64,000 nt of DNA. Origin: Uloborus plumipes (Eukaryota > Arthropoda > Arachnida > Araneae > Uloboridae). Below the pieces are notes generated by a model that was not told where the DNA came from, did not search any database, and saw nothing but the letters and a program-made list of their open reading frames with translations. Each line of letters opens with the position of its first letter. Positions within the stretch are counted from its first letter, which is position 1. Both the position numbers and the translations under genes were made by a program. This document shows positions 1 to 11,728 of the stretch, in pieces. The stretch spans positions 79,757-143,756 of the forward strand of contig JAXGGA010001686.1 in the NCBI GenBank assembly GCA_038373865.1. The letters run 5' to 3'.

Positions 1-590
1 GTAAAGAAATTTGATAGTGACAATGATGAGAAGCCGCATAACCGATACAAACTGATCGCATCACTATCAAAACGTCGCATCAAATACACAATTACACGAC
101 AACGGTTTCCGTGACTGTGTCATGTTGTCACGGAATGGTCACAAATTGTCCAAAATTGCATTGACGTTGTAAGGGCCGTCACTGCAATTTTGACGTCATC
201 ACGGATTGACATTCGCAAGTGGTTGTCACTTGGTCGCTTTTGTTACTGCTGTCTGTAGAAAGTGGTTGAGGCTCTTAAAAAAATTTTTTTGACTGATTTT
301 TTAACGTAAAATTATTAATTCGGTATTATTAATTCGGTCTTCAATCGGTAAAAAAATATTTTAATGAAAATTCACATTAAGGTCACAATGTGACGTCTCC
401 ACAACATTACATTTTGACCGGTCACTATTCAGCTGTCACAGCGACGTTGTAGTGAAGTCACACGCAAATGTCGCAAACGAGTCACAATGTGACTTTTGTG
501 CGTCGTCACAATTGAGTCACGGTGTGACTGTGACGCTTGTGACTCGCAGTGACGTCACTGTGACTTATCCGTGACACATTGTGCTATTAG
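1..590. repeat. GTGAC/GTCAC-dense repeat, runs off the left edge
   Basis: The pentamer GTGAC and its complement recur at short intervals through this stretch. They often pair as the palindrome GTCACNNTGTGAC (for example near 480-495 and 515-530) or as TGACGTCA. The density drops sharply after about 590, near the phrase gtgctattaggg. This looks like the right part of a repetitive element or satellite whose left end lies outside the window. No coding frame is seen. The family is not recognised. Confidence 0.55.
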
Positions 591-942
591 GGTATATACT
601 AACTTTTGATCTTTTCCTTTATGATGTTACAGTTCTATTCGTTAGGCTTTGCTTATATCACCGTCCTTAATCTATGCAAATAAATCAGAAAATATGCTTG
701 TCAACAATAATCAGCAAATATTACTGTCATTTGAATTCAATGTGAACTATGCTATTTTCTTTGAGGCATGGTGGTACGGTAGGTGAGGAGTTAGGGCCAA
801 GCTCCATATTGACGTAAAGCAGAAACGTAAAATGGATTAAATAGTTTTTCTGTGGAAAGTACTCGGATTTTCGATTTCTGACTTCGGTTTCGATCGGTTT
901 TCTGTGATGTAGAGCCCGGCCCTTAGACTCGAAACTGAAAGG

Positions 943-1116
943 CAGTAGCGTACATAGACTTAGTTGCGCCGACCTTCAAGATTTATATGTGCGCCCCTAC
1001 CCCTTTTTTAAACTGTTGAAAAAAAAAATCCCATGTAATTCATCTACTTTTCTAAATTATGCGCCCTCGAACCTCTTGCGTTCCCCTGCGTCGTGGGAGT
1101 GCTATGTACGCCACTG
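943..1116. mobile_element. hAT-type MITE, family 1, copy 1
   Basis: A 174-bp non-autonomous element. It starts CAGTAGCGTACATAG and ends CTATGTACGCCACTG, which are inverted repeats with one mismatch. The 8-bp word CTGAAAGG flanks it exactly on both sides (935-942 and 1117-1124). An 8-bp target duplication plus a CAG...CTG end is the hAT superfamily signature. A second copy sits at 8219-8406. The inside is not coding. Confidence 0.85.
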
Positions 1117-1253
1117 CTGAAAGGTTAAGAGGGTTCAGTTCAGCCTGTTCAAGATCCTTCGTATTCGCTAATGGTAACTGGTAAACATTAAATTGGTAGT
1201 AGTCACAAAGCCCCCTAAATCCCACACCAATTTAATACCTCGGGGGGGGGGGG

Positions 1254-2082
1254 TGATGTATCAAAGAATGCTTGTCTCCAGGTATCGACAAAAAAAAAGT
1301 GTTTTCTTTTTCAAGACTGTCATTTAACCGTTGTTAATATACTTGTAGTGATATATATATGATTATAGGTGAGACAAGTAGTAAGGTTTTGTATTTTTTT
1401 ACTATTGATAAAATAAGAGTAGAGTTATATAGTTAACAATTTATATTCCTGCTGTATGTAATTATAGCGAACTAAATATTGAGCCAATAAGAAAAAAAAC
1501 GCAAACATTAAACACAATATATATAGCAATTGCTCACTTTCTTGCCCAAGTTCAGCAACAACAATTTTATTAAACAGTTTGATTAATTTCATTCATTAAA
1601 AAATATATTGGACGCTTTTTTACAATTACCATGTGTTGCTCATGAAAATATTTTATGAAAAACAACAAATTTCGAAGAATTAATGGTGACATAGAAGATA
1701 GTGTACGTTTTAATAAATAATTAAGTAAATTTAATTACATGCCACGTAAACAATTTCAGTTTTAATTAGCACAATTAATAAAAATAGCTATTAGCAAAAA
1801 ATAATTTATTGGCAGAAAACGGGAGAGTTGTTTTAACACCTAATGTCGCCATTAAAACATTTGTTGAGAATGTTCAATGTGCGTATATGATCCATCTGTT
1901 GAAGACGAATAAGTAAAAACGTTATTTAAACAATGTATGAGAAACAATAAATTAATTAATAAAATAGTAATTAGATAAGAAAAAAAGTGAATGAACGAAT
2001 GAATAAGTAGTCCATAATTAATTGATAGAATGCATATGAATGTATACATAACTAAATGCGTAAAGTATTTAATGAATGAATG
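1254..2082. other. AT-rich stretch without recognised feature
   Basis: A run of 12 G at 1242-1253 is followed by AT-rich sequence with short A and T runs. No protein-like frame, inverted repeat or RNA gene is seen. Confidence 0.5.
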
Positions 2083-3479
2083 CACTGTTAAAACTACTGG
2101 TTGCAATTGGCACCTTTCCGGGGTGAAACGCTTGTAACAGCAGCGGCACCCAGTAGGGAGCCGAGATTTCACACTTGGCTTGGGTAAAAAACTGGCACCC
2201 TCAATTCAACGAGCCGCGCGGGTGAAAGATGGAACCGTATAGGAGAACATAATGGCACCCTCACTGTTCACTATTGCAAATCCCCCCTGTGCTGTTTGCG
2301 GTTTTGTTTTTCAATTGTGTATACTTTTATTCATTGTTTTTATTCACGAAGTCTTGGCACAATTTCACCTTGAATTCAGATTTGAAAATGATCGAAACTT
2401 GTAATTTAAGGCATTTTCTCACATTTCAGACTTTCCAACATATTTTAAAAGAATTCATGACTTGGATTCAACTCAGTAGTTTTAAAATGCTATTGATATT
2501 TACTACTGCATTATCTGCACTGAAAATGAAGAGGGAGGGTATTTTATGGATCCCTTTCAAAAACAATAAAAAATATTCAGTTGTATTATTCTATGAATAA
2601 AAAAATTGAATCGTTTCATTAACTTCTAAAATGTTAATCAAGGGTAACATATTAAATACGTATGTATAGTTCGACATTTAAATATCTAAACTAAAGCACT
2701 AAAATATAGGTGTATTCGAAAAGCAGTTTTTGTTAAACATCCAGTTTCTCGACAGATTAAAAATCAAAATATATCTTAGGTATCTATTCATTTCAACTGG
2801 GGGAACAAAAAAAGGTAAGCTCTGGTAATAAAGAACTCAGCTTATCAATAACGCCAACGAAAGATATTAGTGAAAGCACAAAATGCAAATTAATGGCATA
2901 CATGATGAAAACAAATAAGAAAGAAAGAGTCAGGCAGAGTTTTTTTGTTCATTTCCTTCGCGTTCTGCAGCTTGTTGGCTGTGTCTACGCGGCAAAAAGA
3001 GAATCGTTACAAAGAGATAAATTTCTGTTGGAAAAATTTGAAATGATTTTAATATGTTGGAAAACCTTAGAACTATGATTAAATGCATGTACTTATGTGA
3101 AAATTCGAAAATTAAAATGAAGAATTAATCCATTTTTGTAATAAACTCAAGGTGAAATCCAAGACTGAAAACACTGCACCAAAAATTCTGTCGGGTCGAC
3201 GTAAACAAGATGTCCGCCATTCAAATGGTTGATGATGATAATGAGACCTTGGAGTCGCAATGCGCATCCGCAGGCTTCAGGGGTGCCTTTCAGATGTCTC
3301 ACTGAGCATGCGCTAGCCTAAAGGGTGCCAATGATGCTCTAGAAAAAGGATTAGGCACCTTCTGAGATGCCTTTTGGTACGAAAAGAGAATTTCGAATTC
3401 GTAATGGCACCCCATGGCACCTTGCTTCCACCCCAGCTTTCTTATTGGCATCCCTGCGTCACCCTTAGTTTTAACAGTG
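2083..3479. mobile_element. TIR element with CACTGTTAAAACTA ends
   Basis: CACTGTTAAAACTA at 2083-2096 is matched exactly in inverse orientation at 3466-3479. Just inside both ends are phrases built on GGCACC/GGTGCC (2109 onward and 3280-3425), absent from the AT-rich middle. The dinucleotide TG flanks both sides. The first bases resemble those of the elements at 6756 and 60673 (CACTGTTAAAAATTC), suggesting related ends. No transposase is recognised. A 31-residue open frame from ATG 3210 is noted under findings. Confidence 0.6.
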
Positions 3480-3835
3480 TGGATAAATTACTGGAATGTA
3501 ACTTTACCTCATTCACTTTACCTCGAGCTCACTTGACGAATTCTATTACAAACCCACAATCAAAACACATAATTAGATCTCAGTATTTGAAACACTATCA
3601 TAAGAAAAACTTCATTATTTTATAATGAAACATTTTTGACAAATCACAACATGTGTGAAGACTTCCGAAATTGACTCTTATTATTATATACCTTTATTTT
3701 AAGAGATATTTCTTGTGTAACTGGAACCAACAATATGGTTGCCGGCCACCTTGTTTATAGGGGTCAGAGAAGTCTGATCGGGATAGCGGGGTAACGGGTT
3801 CGAATCCCAGCTCAGGCATAGATGTACTTCCCCTA

Positions 3836-4426
3836 GCAGCATAATCTCATTGGCCGATGATCGGCCATGCATTGAAACCCGATGAAATTTATTATCATCG
3901 GCCGATGATCGGATTCGATGAGTTCTCATCGGGAATTGCTCGAATATGTCTCATCAACCAAACAGAATCCGAGCAGCAAAGTCCGATGAGTTTTTGCTCG
4001 AAATACGATGAGATTTGGAGCAATTTACGAGCAGTGCAGTCCCGTGCAGATAATTTTGGATCAATTTTCGGTGCTCGGCTTTTTTTCAACGAGAAAGTTG
4101 ATCGGAAGGATATCGCTTTCCGATGAAAAGTAGCTCATCGAAAACCGTGCTCGGATACTGATCGGAACGATGTCATCGTGCGTTAAGGCCCGGTTTCCTA
4201 GGAGTGAAATCGTCGATCTCTGGCGAGGCGAGGGACACCGCCGCCTTCTGCGCATGCTCCTGAGCCGCAGATTGACGTCGCTTCACGCCACGCTCCAATC
4301 AAACTGGTTCCGATTCCAGTGTGCTTCGCGCCTGGCGTCGGCGACGATTCTAGGAAACCAGCCCTTTACAGGATCAGTTTATGAGGAGTTGGATGATCGG
4401 CCGAGCGAAATCCGATGAGTTGATGC
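3836..4426. mobile_element. TA-flanked palindromic element inside the SINE
   Basis: The SINE body breaks off after TA at 3834-3835 and resumes after TA at 4427-4428. Between them lies sequence full of CGATGA/TCATCG and CCGATGATCGG words. The ends are imperfect inverted repeats (GCATAATCTCATTGG against GCATCAACTCATCGG). These features fit a TA-inserting non-autonomous DNA element of unknown family. It carries another element at 4186-4365. Short open frames here follow from the repeated words and are not taken as genes. Confidence 0.6.
4186..4365. mobile_element. PIF/Harbinger-like MITE
   Basis: A GC-rich 180-bp block starts AGGCCCGGTTTCCTAG and ends CTAGGAAACCAGCCCT, an imperfect inverted repeat. 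TTA flanks both sides (4183-4185 and 4366-4368). A 3-bp TTA/TAA duplication with GGCC-type ends is typical of PIF/Harbinger MITEs. It is nested in the element at 3836-4426, which is itself nested in a SINE, so it is the youngest of the three. Confidence 0.65.
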
Positions 4427-4643
4427 TACTTGCGTTCTCTCTCCTGTCCTAGTCCTTCTTTGTGTGAATGTGCTGTTGCGCCGTAAATGATCGGCCTACT
4501 CGATAAACAGGTCCCTATGACATGTGTGTACTGTGAAAGGCGGACTTCACACCATATTATGGTTCAGTTGAGAAAGTGAAGAAGCGCACACCAAATTTCC
4601 AGGGTTGCTGGCCCATGGCTATGGCTACAACAACAATATGGTT

Positions 4644-6753
4644 AGAAGCATAATTAAAATATTGTTAGGCATACGCATCTGCGAACTGAAAATATTTTAC
4701 CTTTTCACTTTCTACCGCACATTAGTTTCCTTGAACTTTCATATTACGACCGATGTGCTGTACCTGTATTTGCCATGTGTATGTTGCCCTTGAGAGAAGA
4801 AATACACTACTTACATCGGATTCAGTTCATTTTCTTAACTGCTATTGTCATTAGTTTCAAAATTTTCAGATTGAAATGCTGTATTTAAATTGTGCAGCAA
4901 TTGAAAGATCTTCTAATTGCAAAAGGTTGTTCACAAGTGCGCGGATAAAGTTTGTTTTTTCTCATTTATATTTTATATTGCATTTAACTTTAAAAATAGA
5001 TGCTATAAATATATCCTTGTCTCAACAAAAAAACAAACTATCTCACAATTTCATATTTTCTGAGCTTAAGACATAAAAGCAATATTTCTAACTAACAGAA
5101 AAAATGAAGTTCAGAAAAAACGGAAGTTGAGTTTTTCAAACTGTATTCGAGAAATTAAAAAATAACAAGTCCACCCTTCCTATTTTTTTTTTCACTTTTC
5201 TATAAATAGAAATAATTAAAATATGAAAATTGCTTCTTAGAAAACGAATGATAATTTTCTTTAAAAAATACATCACCCTATTATTAACATACCAGATACT
5301 TGCAGCCTTCCATGAATTCTCTGTTTCAATTATTTAAGGATTTGATCGTCTAAAAATAGCACAGAGAATAAACTGCCTAGTTTGAATCCTTTCTGATCCT
5401 AGAGAAGATATTGTTTCTTCAAGTCTTATTATTTCAGCATGAGCGGGGAAAAACAGAAAACTATCTCATAGGCAATGCAGGTAGACTTGTCCAAAAAATT
5501 GTATGAAAAACAGGGGCCTCATAAGCTTTTACGTAGACTCGTTATTTTTTCTTGCTAGCTGAATATCATGCTCCGTTGTAGACCTAAAAGCATTCATTCT
5601 TCTTTGTAAGATGGAAACTTTTTTTGTCGAAGTTGCTTTCAGAAAATAGAAGTTTTTCTTCGCTCCTATTTTTAAAAAAGAAAGTTTTGTGCTTCAGGGG
5701 AGAAAAAATGGGGATGAAAATTTTGGATGAAACCTACGAAATCTTTGGATTTGCATCGATAGAGGAAAAATTGGGTTTGCTGCTTATGATGTATAAAGTT
5801 TGTGCTTTGAAAAAAAAGCTTAGAATGAGTATTGCAATGGTGTTTTTTATTTATAAATAACAATAGATCTTTTTTTCTGTATTTGATGTATTTTGTATAA
5901 AGTTATTGGAATATATTTTGTTCATCTATCGGCATTCTTCACAAGATAATAGTGGCTTTTACTGATATTTTCTCACGTTCTCACACTTTCTCACAAATAG
6001 TTTACCTAATACTAGCTTATTGGATCAAAAATATTTCTAATGTTGTAAAATTCTTACTTAAAATGTGGAAAATCACTTAACCATAATTTTTAGATCTGTT
6101 GTAAATATGGTGCGTTTCTGCATAATGGCGCTAATAATGCATCTTTGCTGTTATTACTACGTATTCCACAAGGTATAGTCGATGACTAAATAAAGTTCAA
6201 GACTTTGTGAATCGTTTTAAAAATGCACACCAGTAGTGGAGTAACAGTCTTAGTGGCTTCGTGATATTAGTCAATGTTTTTTTTTTTTTTAATCGAAGCC
6301 CAGTGAATCAGCGCCTTGCACTTTCACGGAAATAAAATTATCTACATACATTTGCAAACTATCGTTTTCAAATATATTTGCTGAAAATTAAAGTATGGAT
6401 CTTCTCTCTCCATTAAGCATCTTTACAATTAGCTGCTAATATGTATATTTTAAAACTCTCACCAGCATTTACGTGTCAATGATATGCTATATTAAAATAT
6501 TTATGAGTGTCCATTTTTTTGAAGAACGTATTCTTTACGTGCATTAAACACATGTTTGGTGTATTTATTTTGTAGAGTGTAAGTAGTAGTATTTATGTTT
6601 CAAAATGTGTCTGTCTTTTTTATCGTTATAACGAGAGAGTTAAAACAACACCTGTCGCCGTATAAAAATACGCAGATGAGTTTACCTCCAGTGGCAAAAT
6701 TTACAACCTTTGGAGTCCATCGCTATGTTCTTCGAAGGGCTGTATTGTACGCG
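4644..6753. other. AT-rich stretch without recognised feature
   Basis: About 2.1 kb of AT-rich sequence with homopolymer runs (for example T tracts near 5187 and 6275). Open frames are short, AT-driven and show no familiar motif. Confidence 0.5.
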
Positions 6754-6755
6754 TA

Positions 6756-7141
6756 CACTATTAAAAATTCAGGAAGCTTTTACGGTAAATGTTACTATAA
6801 AATGTAGCGTTTACCGTACAGAAATTTTTTACAGTGAATTGTACCGATAAAAAAATGCGATTGCAGCGCCAGTTGATCACCACGTGACTTACTGTGAGAT
6901 GCAGATAACACCTTATTTCCGCTCTTGTGATGTGTCTCATCTGGTATCGTGGATCGTAGTAAAGCAGTGTGAAAAAATTGGGCCCCGGGTTCGAACCTTG
7001 TCGTTCGTATCTCGCGCTTTTTAAATCTCGTTTTCTCTTCCCTAAAATTTTACAGTAAAAAAATATTTTACGGTAAAAGTTACTGGCAACATGGATGCCA
7101 GTAACTTTTATCGGAAAATTTCTGGAAAATTTAAAACAGTG
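6756..7141 (+). mobile_element. TIR element with tRNA-like core, copy 1
   Basis: A 386-bp element flanked by TA on both sides. It begins CACTATTAAAAATTC and ends with AACAGTG, and aligns almost end to end with the copy at 60673-61057. The centre has a B-box-like phrase gggttcgaacc (near 6988) after a region resembling a tRNA D-arm. Near the right end is a 14-bp hairpin, AAAAGTTACTGGCA and its complement around acatgga (7073-7110). It combines DNA-transposon ends with a pol III-like core. Confidence 0.7.
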
Positions 7142-7185
7142 TAACACATTTTTATGTGCTTGCAAGGTACCGATAGCACCGTTAT

Positions 7186-7805
7186 GCTATCCACAGACTG
7201 CAGTTTCGTTCTTATTGTGGACTGATCAGTCTGGAATAGACAATAACCGAGGTAGAGGCTGGAGAAGAGAAGCCCTCTCATTGAAGCAGAGAGTGTCAGC
7301 AAATTAGTAGCTAAAATAACTTTAGCACACTAAAGAGAGACCGAAGTAATGGTACGATTTAACTCGTAAATTGATGACAAAACTTGGGTATTTGGGTAGT
7401 AGATTGTCTCCCTTAAGCCATGGCTAACGCAGGTCTACTTGTTGGCACTTGCAGCTTCAATGAAAGAACATCTACCTCCAGCTCGGTTATTGTATATTTC
7501 AGACAAATGAGTTCACAATAAGGAAGAAACAGCAGTTTTTCTGGAAAGCATTACCGGGCTGTCAGTGAATGGAAAGTAGGTGTACTGTAACCCTTGCTTA
7601 AAAGCGTAACTTACTACTTAAAAACTCAAGCTTTGCTTTCGACAATTGGATCGGACCATTGCTGAGGTCCCTCACTGCTGAACTAAATTTACTTGAGCTT
7701 GTTAGTACTATCAGCTTTAATAAGATAACATCTGGTTCCAGGTTGGCTATTGTCTGTTCCAGACAGATGATTCAACAATAAGAACGGTGCAGCAATATCA
7801 CCACA
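7186..7805. repeat. Three related ~80-bp units, the first inverted
   Basis: Units at about 7465-7545 and 7725-7805 are direct copies built on cggttattgt, a cagac phrase and acaataaggaag/acaataagaacg. The segment at about 7190-7272 carries the same phrases in inverse orientation. Spacing between the direct units is about 260 bp. No coding capacity is seen. The origin is unknown. Confidence 0.55.
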
Positions 7806-8210
7806 GAATCAAAAGTTTAAAATTTGTGCTGATGGCAGTATTGAACTCGATGTGCGACTTGGTGCTTTGTATGAAAGAATGTTATATGCACGTTTTCATT
7901 CGTAGTTTTGACTCTCAAGTTGATCCTCTGTAAGGAAAGATGCTAAAATAATAGATACTACACAACTGTCAATACTACACAATAATATGACGTGACACGT
8001 TGATGCATATGACACTATACACGCTTTTACATTTCTGTAAAGAGTTGGACATGAGCTTCCAATACCAATATGACTCACAGTTTTGCATTTACGTTGCTAG
8101 TATTGACACAGGTAATTAGTAATTTAGTCAATTCCAAACATATTTTTAAAATGTAAAACATTTCAAAACAAAAACACAGCTTATATGTGTTACACTCATT
8201 ACTAATTATC
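7806..8210. other. Sequence without recognised feature
   Basis: AT-rich and non-repetitive as far as can be seen by eye. No supportable gene. Confidence 0.45.
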
Positions 8211-8218
8211 ATTATAAG

Positions 8219-8406
8219 CAGTAGCGTACATAGACTAAGATGCGCTCCCCCGCAAGATTTATAAGTGCGCCCCTGCCCCCTGTTAAAATATAAAAAAAAT
8301 ATTTTCCCCGTGTAACTCATAGGGCTATTTTTATGGATCGAGCGCCCTCAATCGTCTTGCGCCCCCCCGCGCCGCGGGGGTTGCGGGGGCGCTATGTACG
8401 CCACTG
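8219..8406. mobile_element. hAT-type MITE, family 1, copy 2
   Basis: A 188-bp copy with the same ends as 943-1116 (CAGTAGCGTACATAG / CTATGTACGCCACTG). ATTATAAG flanks it exactly on both sides (8211-8218 and 8407-8414), giving an 8-bp target duplication. The inside shares the phrases aagatttata, gtgcgcccct and gcgccctc with copy 1 but has a longer GC-rich tract near 8362-8390. It is non-coding. Confidence 0.88.
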
Positions 8407-8414
8407 ATTATAAG

Positions 8415-9088
8415 CATAATTTGTTTGCAGTAAATTATAATTCAAGCACTTAGAAGGTCAAATATACTGCTCATGATTTTACTTAGAAAGAACGTCGAAG
8501 AATAAAAATGAAGTTGATTTATAAACTGTTTATTGCGTACCGCATTAATATATCCATCTTTTTCTTACCGTTATTCTGTCCGTATATTACAATCCTCTCA
8601 TAAATTCAGGTTTAAAAATATGCCTAATTTATACATGACATGAATTGAAAATATCATTAATGCGTTGTTTTAGTATACTTAAATGATATCTTACAACCTT
8701 GAAACTTTTACGCGTAGAGTTAAGAGTTTTGCTTTTCTTCCTTCCGTTTCATAAAAAAGGACCTGAATCAGCAATTGCGATAAAATATACATATCTATTA
8801 ATAGCCTCAACGATGCGTGAAATTTTAACAGACAAAGTGCTTCGAAAATTAGATAAAGACATAAGATGATAAATTTTACTTTGAAAAGTGATTTGCGCTC
8901 TCTTGAAAATTATTCATTTATAGAGGCAAGAAAAGAAGTGGCACTCCTAAGCATGGCAGAACAATAGAAAGGTTGTCTGAATGAATTTAAATAAAATACT
9001 TATAAGTACAATTATTAATGTATATTGTATATGAGATAATTTTAAATAAGCAGTCTAGAGTTGGCATTTCATTTTCTTGGCTTTCTAG
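8415..9088. other. AT-rich stretch without recognised feature
   Basis: Between the hAT MITE and the TA-flanked element. No frame, repeat or structure worth calling. Confidence 0.45.
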
Positions 9089-9090
9089 TA

Positions 9091-10709
9091 GGGTGAGTAT
9101 TGGTAAGTGCGTCCACGGGGTAAGTGCGTCCACTGGGAATTATTTGAACTGTCCTGAAATGGCTTCTGCAACGCATCGACTATGTTAGATAACTGTCTAA
9201 TGATAATTTCAATAGGTAGAATTCAGGCCTAGATTCAAAAGACGAAATACAATCAGAGACAACTTAAATGTCTTCAAAAAAACTCTAAAGTAAAGATTGA
9301 GAAGGTTTTGTTTCAGTTTTTCTTGTAGTCAGACCAAGCAATTGAAGTCAAGAAATGCAAGTTGTTTCTTTTGAGTAATAGCTACTAATAACATACATGG
9401 GGTATTTCGATTAAATACTTAAACTACAAATTGTTTATATGACGGTACGCACTTTCTCTTTCTTTAAAGTAAGGTGGGGGTAAGTGTGTACCATTATGAT
9501 GGGGCAAGTGCGTACCATTACGTGGAAAACCCGACTCTCGTGCTTCACCTTTAATTTTGCCTTATAACTCTTTTATAAGCCGATTATAAGTCCGACGTCA
9601 TTTCCATCAAGTATTTATCTTTAAAATGAATGCGGCATAAGATTTCAATTTTATTCATTACCTCTGAAATATATTGGCTTTTAGATATCAGTAAATTTTT
9701 TGTTGAAAATAGAGATTATAAGCTATACTTAATTTAAACTAGAATGACAAATGAAGCAATGAAATTGAGTGAAACACTAAATAAGGAACCAACTGATTCA
9801 AAAAACGAAGGTGGAGTTATGAATAAATTATATTTAAGAAAATTAAGAGCACCTTATGAAAAACTATTTCAATGTACAAGAAAAAAAAGTACAAGTATCA
9901 TATGATCAATTCTTTTCTTTTTTTTCTGTTCTTTATTTTGTTTTTTCTTACTGCTGCTGATTCTAATAAGAAAAATATTTTAAAACCGTATTTATTCAAA
10001 AAAAAAAAAAAAAAACGAATTGTTCACTTGGGTCACGTAACGATCTACCATACAAATAGAATTAAAGAAAATCACAGGGGTACGCACTTACAACAACGCT
10101 ACTTGACGTACAACGTACAAGTCTCATCTTACATTTAAGAAGGGGTAATCGCGAACCCTGGCTTAAACACAGACTGCTTAATGTATTAAACCAAAATAAA
10201 CTATGTAGACTATAAGTGATTAATACTAAATAAAACAACTTACATTTGCTTACTTGGTCTAATAAGACCAAGTGACAAGAAAGGACGGAGGCAGAATCAC
10301 AGACAACTCTCTCAATCTTCAAATCACAGTTGTTTGCAAGACACGCGAGATATCATTGATTGCGTTTCATCCATGCAAGCAAGTGCTGATCTCTAGTATT
10401 AGGAATTATCCCAAGGCAACATATTTAATATGTGCCAGAAGTTTTTTCCTGCTCATATTCACATAATTTAAGGTGGACGCACTTACCCCGCTAGGTAGGG
10501 AAAGTGCGTACCTTAGAATAGGTGTCATAAACCAGGTCTTAAAACCTATGCTTATGGTTTATTTGACATATTATATGCTCGAAAATCTTAGCAAAAGATC
10601 TGGAAAGAAAACTAAAAAAAATGTGAGTGTACAAGATTTTTCATTAGAGCAGCATCCTTGAGAACATGAACTTTGAAAAAAAGGGTACGCATTTACCAAA
10701 ACTCACCCT
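9091..10709. mobile_element. TA-flanked element with internal GGTAAGTGCGTCC motifs
   Basis: The left end GGGTGAGTATTGGTAAGTGC matches the complement of the right end (10685-10709) with few differences; TA lies on each side. The subterminal word GGTAAGTGCGTMC recurs within the element: twice at 9103-9133, twice at 9476-9520, once inverted near 10078 and as an inverted/direct pair at 10471-10515. The architecture matches 25470-26760 and 53551-55201, although the motif text differs. No transposase frame could be recognised, so this copy may be internally deleted or too decayed. Confidence 0.7.
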
Positions 10710-10711
10710 TA

Positions 10712-11728
10712 TAGTTTATGTCCAAAACCTGTGAATTAGAAAAAACCTATGAAGTCTCCTGAAATTTCTTCTCTCCATTTGTCGTCATTGTTGCCAAGCA
10801 TTTTTTGAGGCTGTAGGAAGGTTAAATCAAGTCACTTCATTTTAATAATGGTATAGAGTATAAAACTCAACTTAATTTGAGAGATTTTTTTCCAAAAAGG
10901 CTTGGCGGATGCCAGTGGAACCCGTTTGATAGCCTTACCAGTGTTTGAACATTTAAGCCTTAACGCATTTTTGTTGAAAAGACATTATTATTATTTTTTT
11001 TTAATATGAAAGAAAATATGTTCAGCTGTGTTTTTGGTGGGGAGGGGGGGGTGGCGGATGGGGTTAAGAAAAAAACCCACATCAACCCAGTGAATTAGCA
11101 CCCTACTATCTGTAGATTAACACATCGTTGTCTAGTCTTTTTCTTACTCTTTTAAAAAATATACGGAATGAAGTTACTACTACCAATTTATATTAAAAAA
11201 GCAATTATAATAATTGATTTAAAAAAATAAGTTTTTTTTACAGTTATTAAAGGAAAAAAAATGTTTTTAAAAACTTTTTAACCCTTTGTTTCATGCGTGC
11301 ATTCTTCACTTTTTACTATTTTTCTTCTTCTGATGTATTTTGGGTGTGCTTATTTATTATTTTTTTAACACTGATTCAGATATATTTCAATTATTTACAT
11401 CTTCGAACATTTTTACGCGCATTGCTTTTCTTATAATGACAGTAATAGTTTTTCTTTCCTCGTAGCTAATTATACTTGTTTGAAAGTAAATATTATATTG
11501 GTTACCTACTTTAACTTGACAATGGTTGCTGAAGTTTATCTGCAGGATTATTTTAATCATCAACTATAAATTTTGTCATTATTAAAAAAAAAACACTTTA
11601 AATGCAAGTTTGTTGTATATACCTTAAAGAAGAGTGTGAATGAAACCAAATTGAAAGATAGATATGATCGAAGATACACCAAAGAGAATTGGTTGAATTT
11701 CGACCGCAAAGGTTGATTGTACTTATTA
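10712..11728. other. AT-rich stretch without recognised feature
   Basis: Long T and A runs and a G-rich patch near 11040-11052. No supportable gene or element end. Confidence 0.45.

Larger units (their letters stand above)
3741..4630 (+). mobile_element. tRNA-derived SINE, copy 1, interrupted
   Basis: The head (3741-3835) is tRNA-like. It begins gccggccacctt and holds a B-box-like GGTTCGAATCC about 55 bases in. The rest of the SINE resumes at 4429 and ends near 4630 in a short (CAA)n tail. The 13-bp word caacaatatggtt flanks the whole unit exactly (3728-3740 and 4631-4643), which is the mark of LINE-mediated insertion. The uninterrupted body is about 297 bp. Copy 2 at 14014 shares the head and the segment tgtcc...tttgtgtgaatg. 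The interruption is the element at 3836-4426. Confidence 0.8.

Noticed and set aside
3741..3835. A functional tRNA gene
   Set aside because: Box-like motifs are present but the cloverleaf does not close, and the sequence continues as a SINE.
3857..4418. Overlapping frames rich in Arg/Ser around 4.1-4.4 kb
   Set aside because: They lie wholly inside two nested MITEs and read across element borders.
6984..6998. A functional tRNA gene at the ccgggttcgaacc box
   Set aside because: No acceptor-stem pairing or anticodon arm fits; it is a tRNA-like core inside a repeat found twice.
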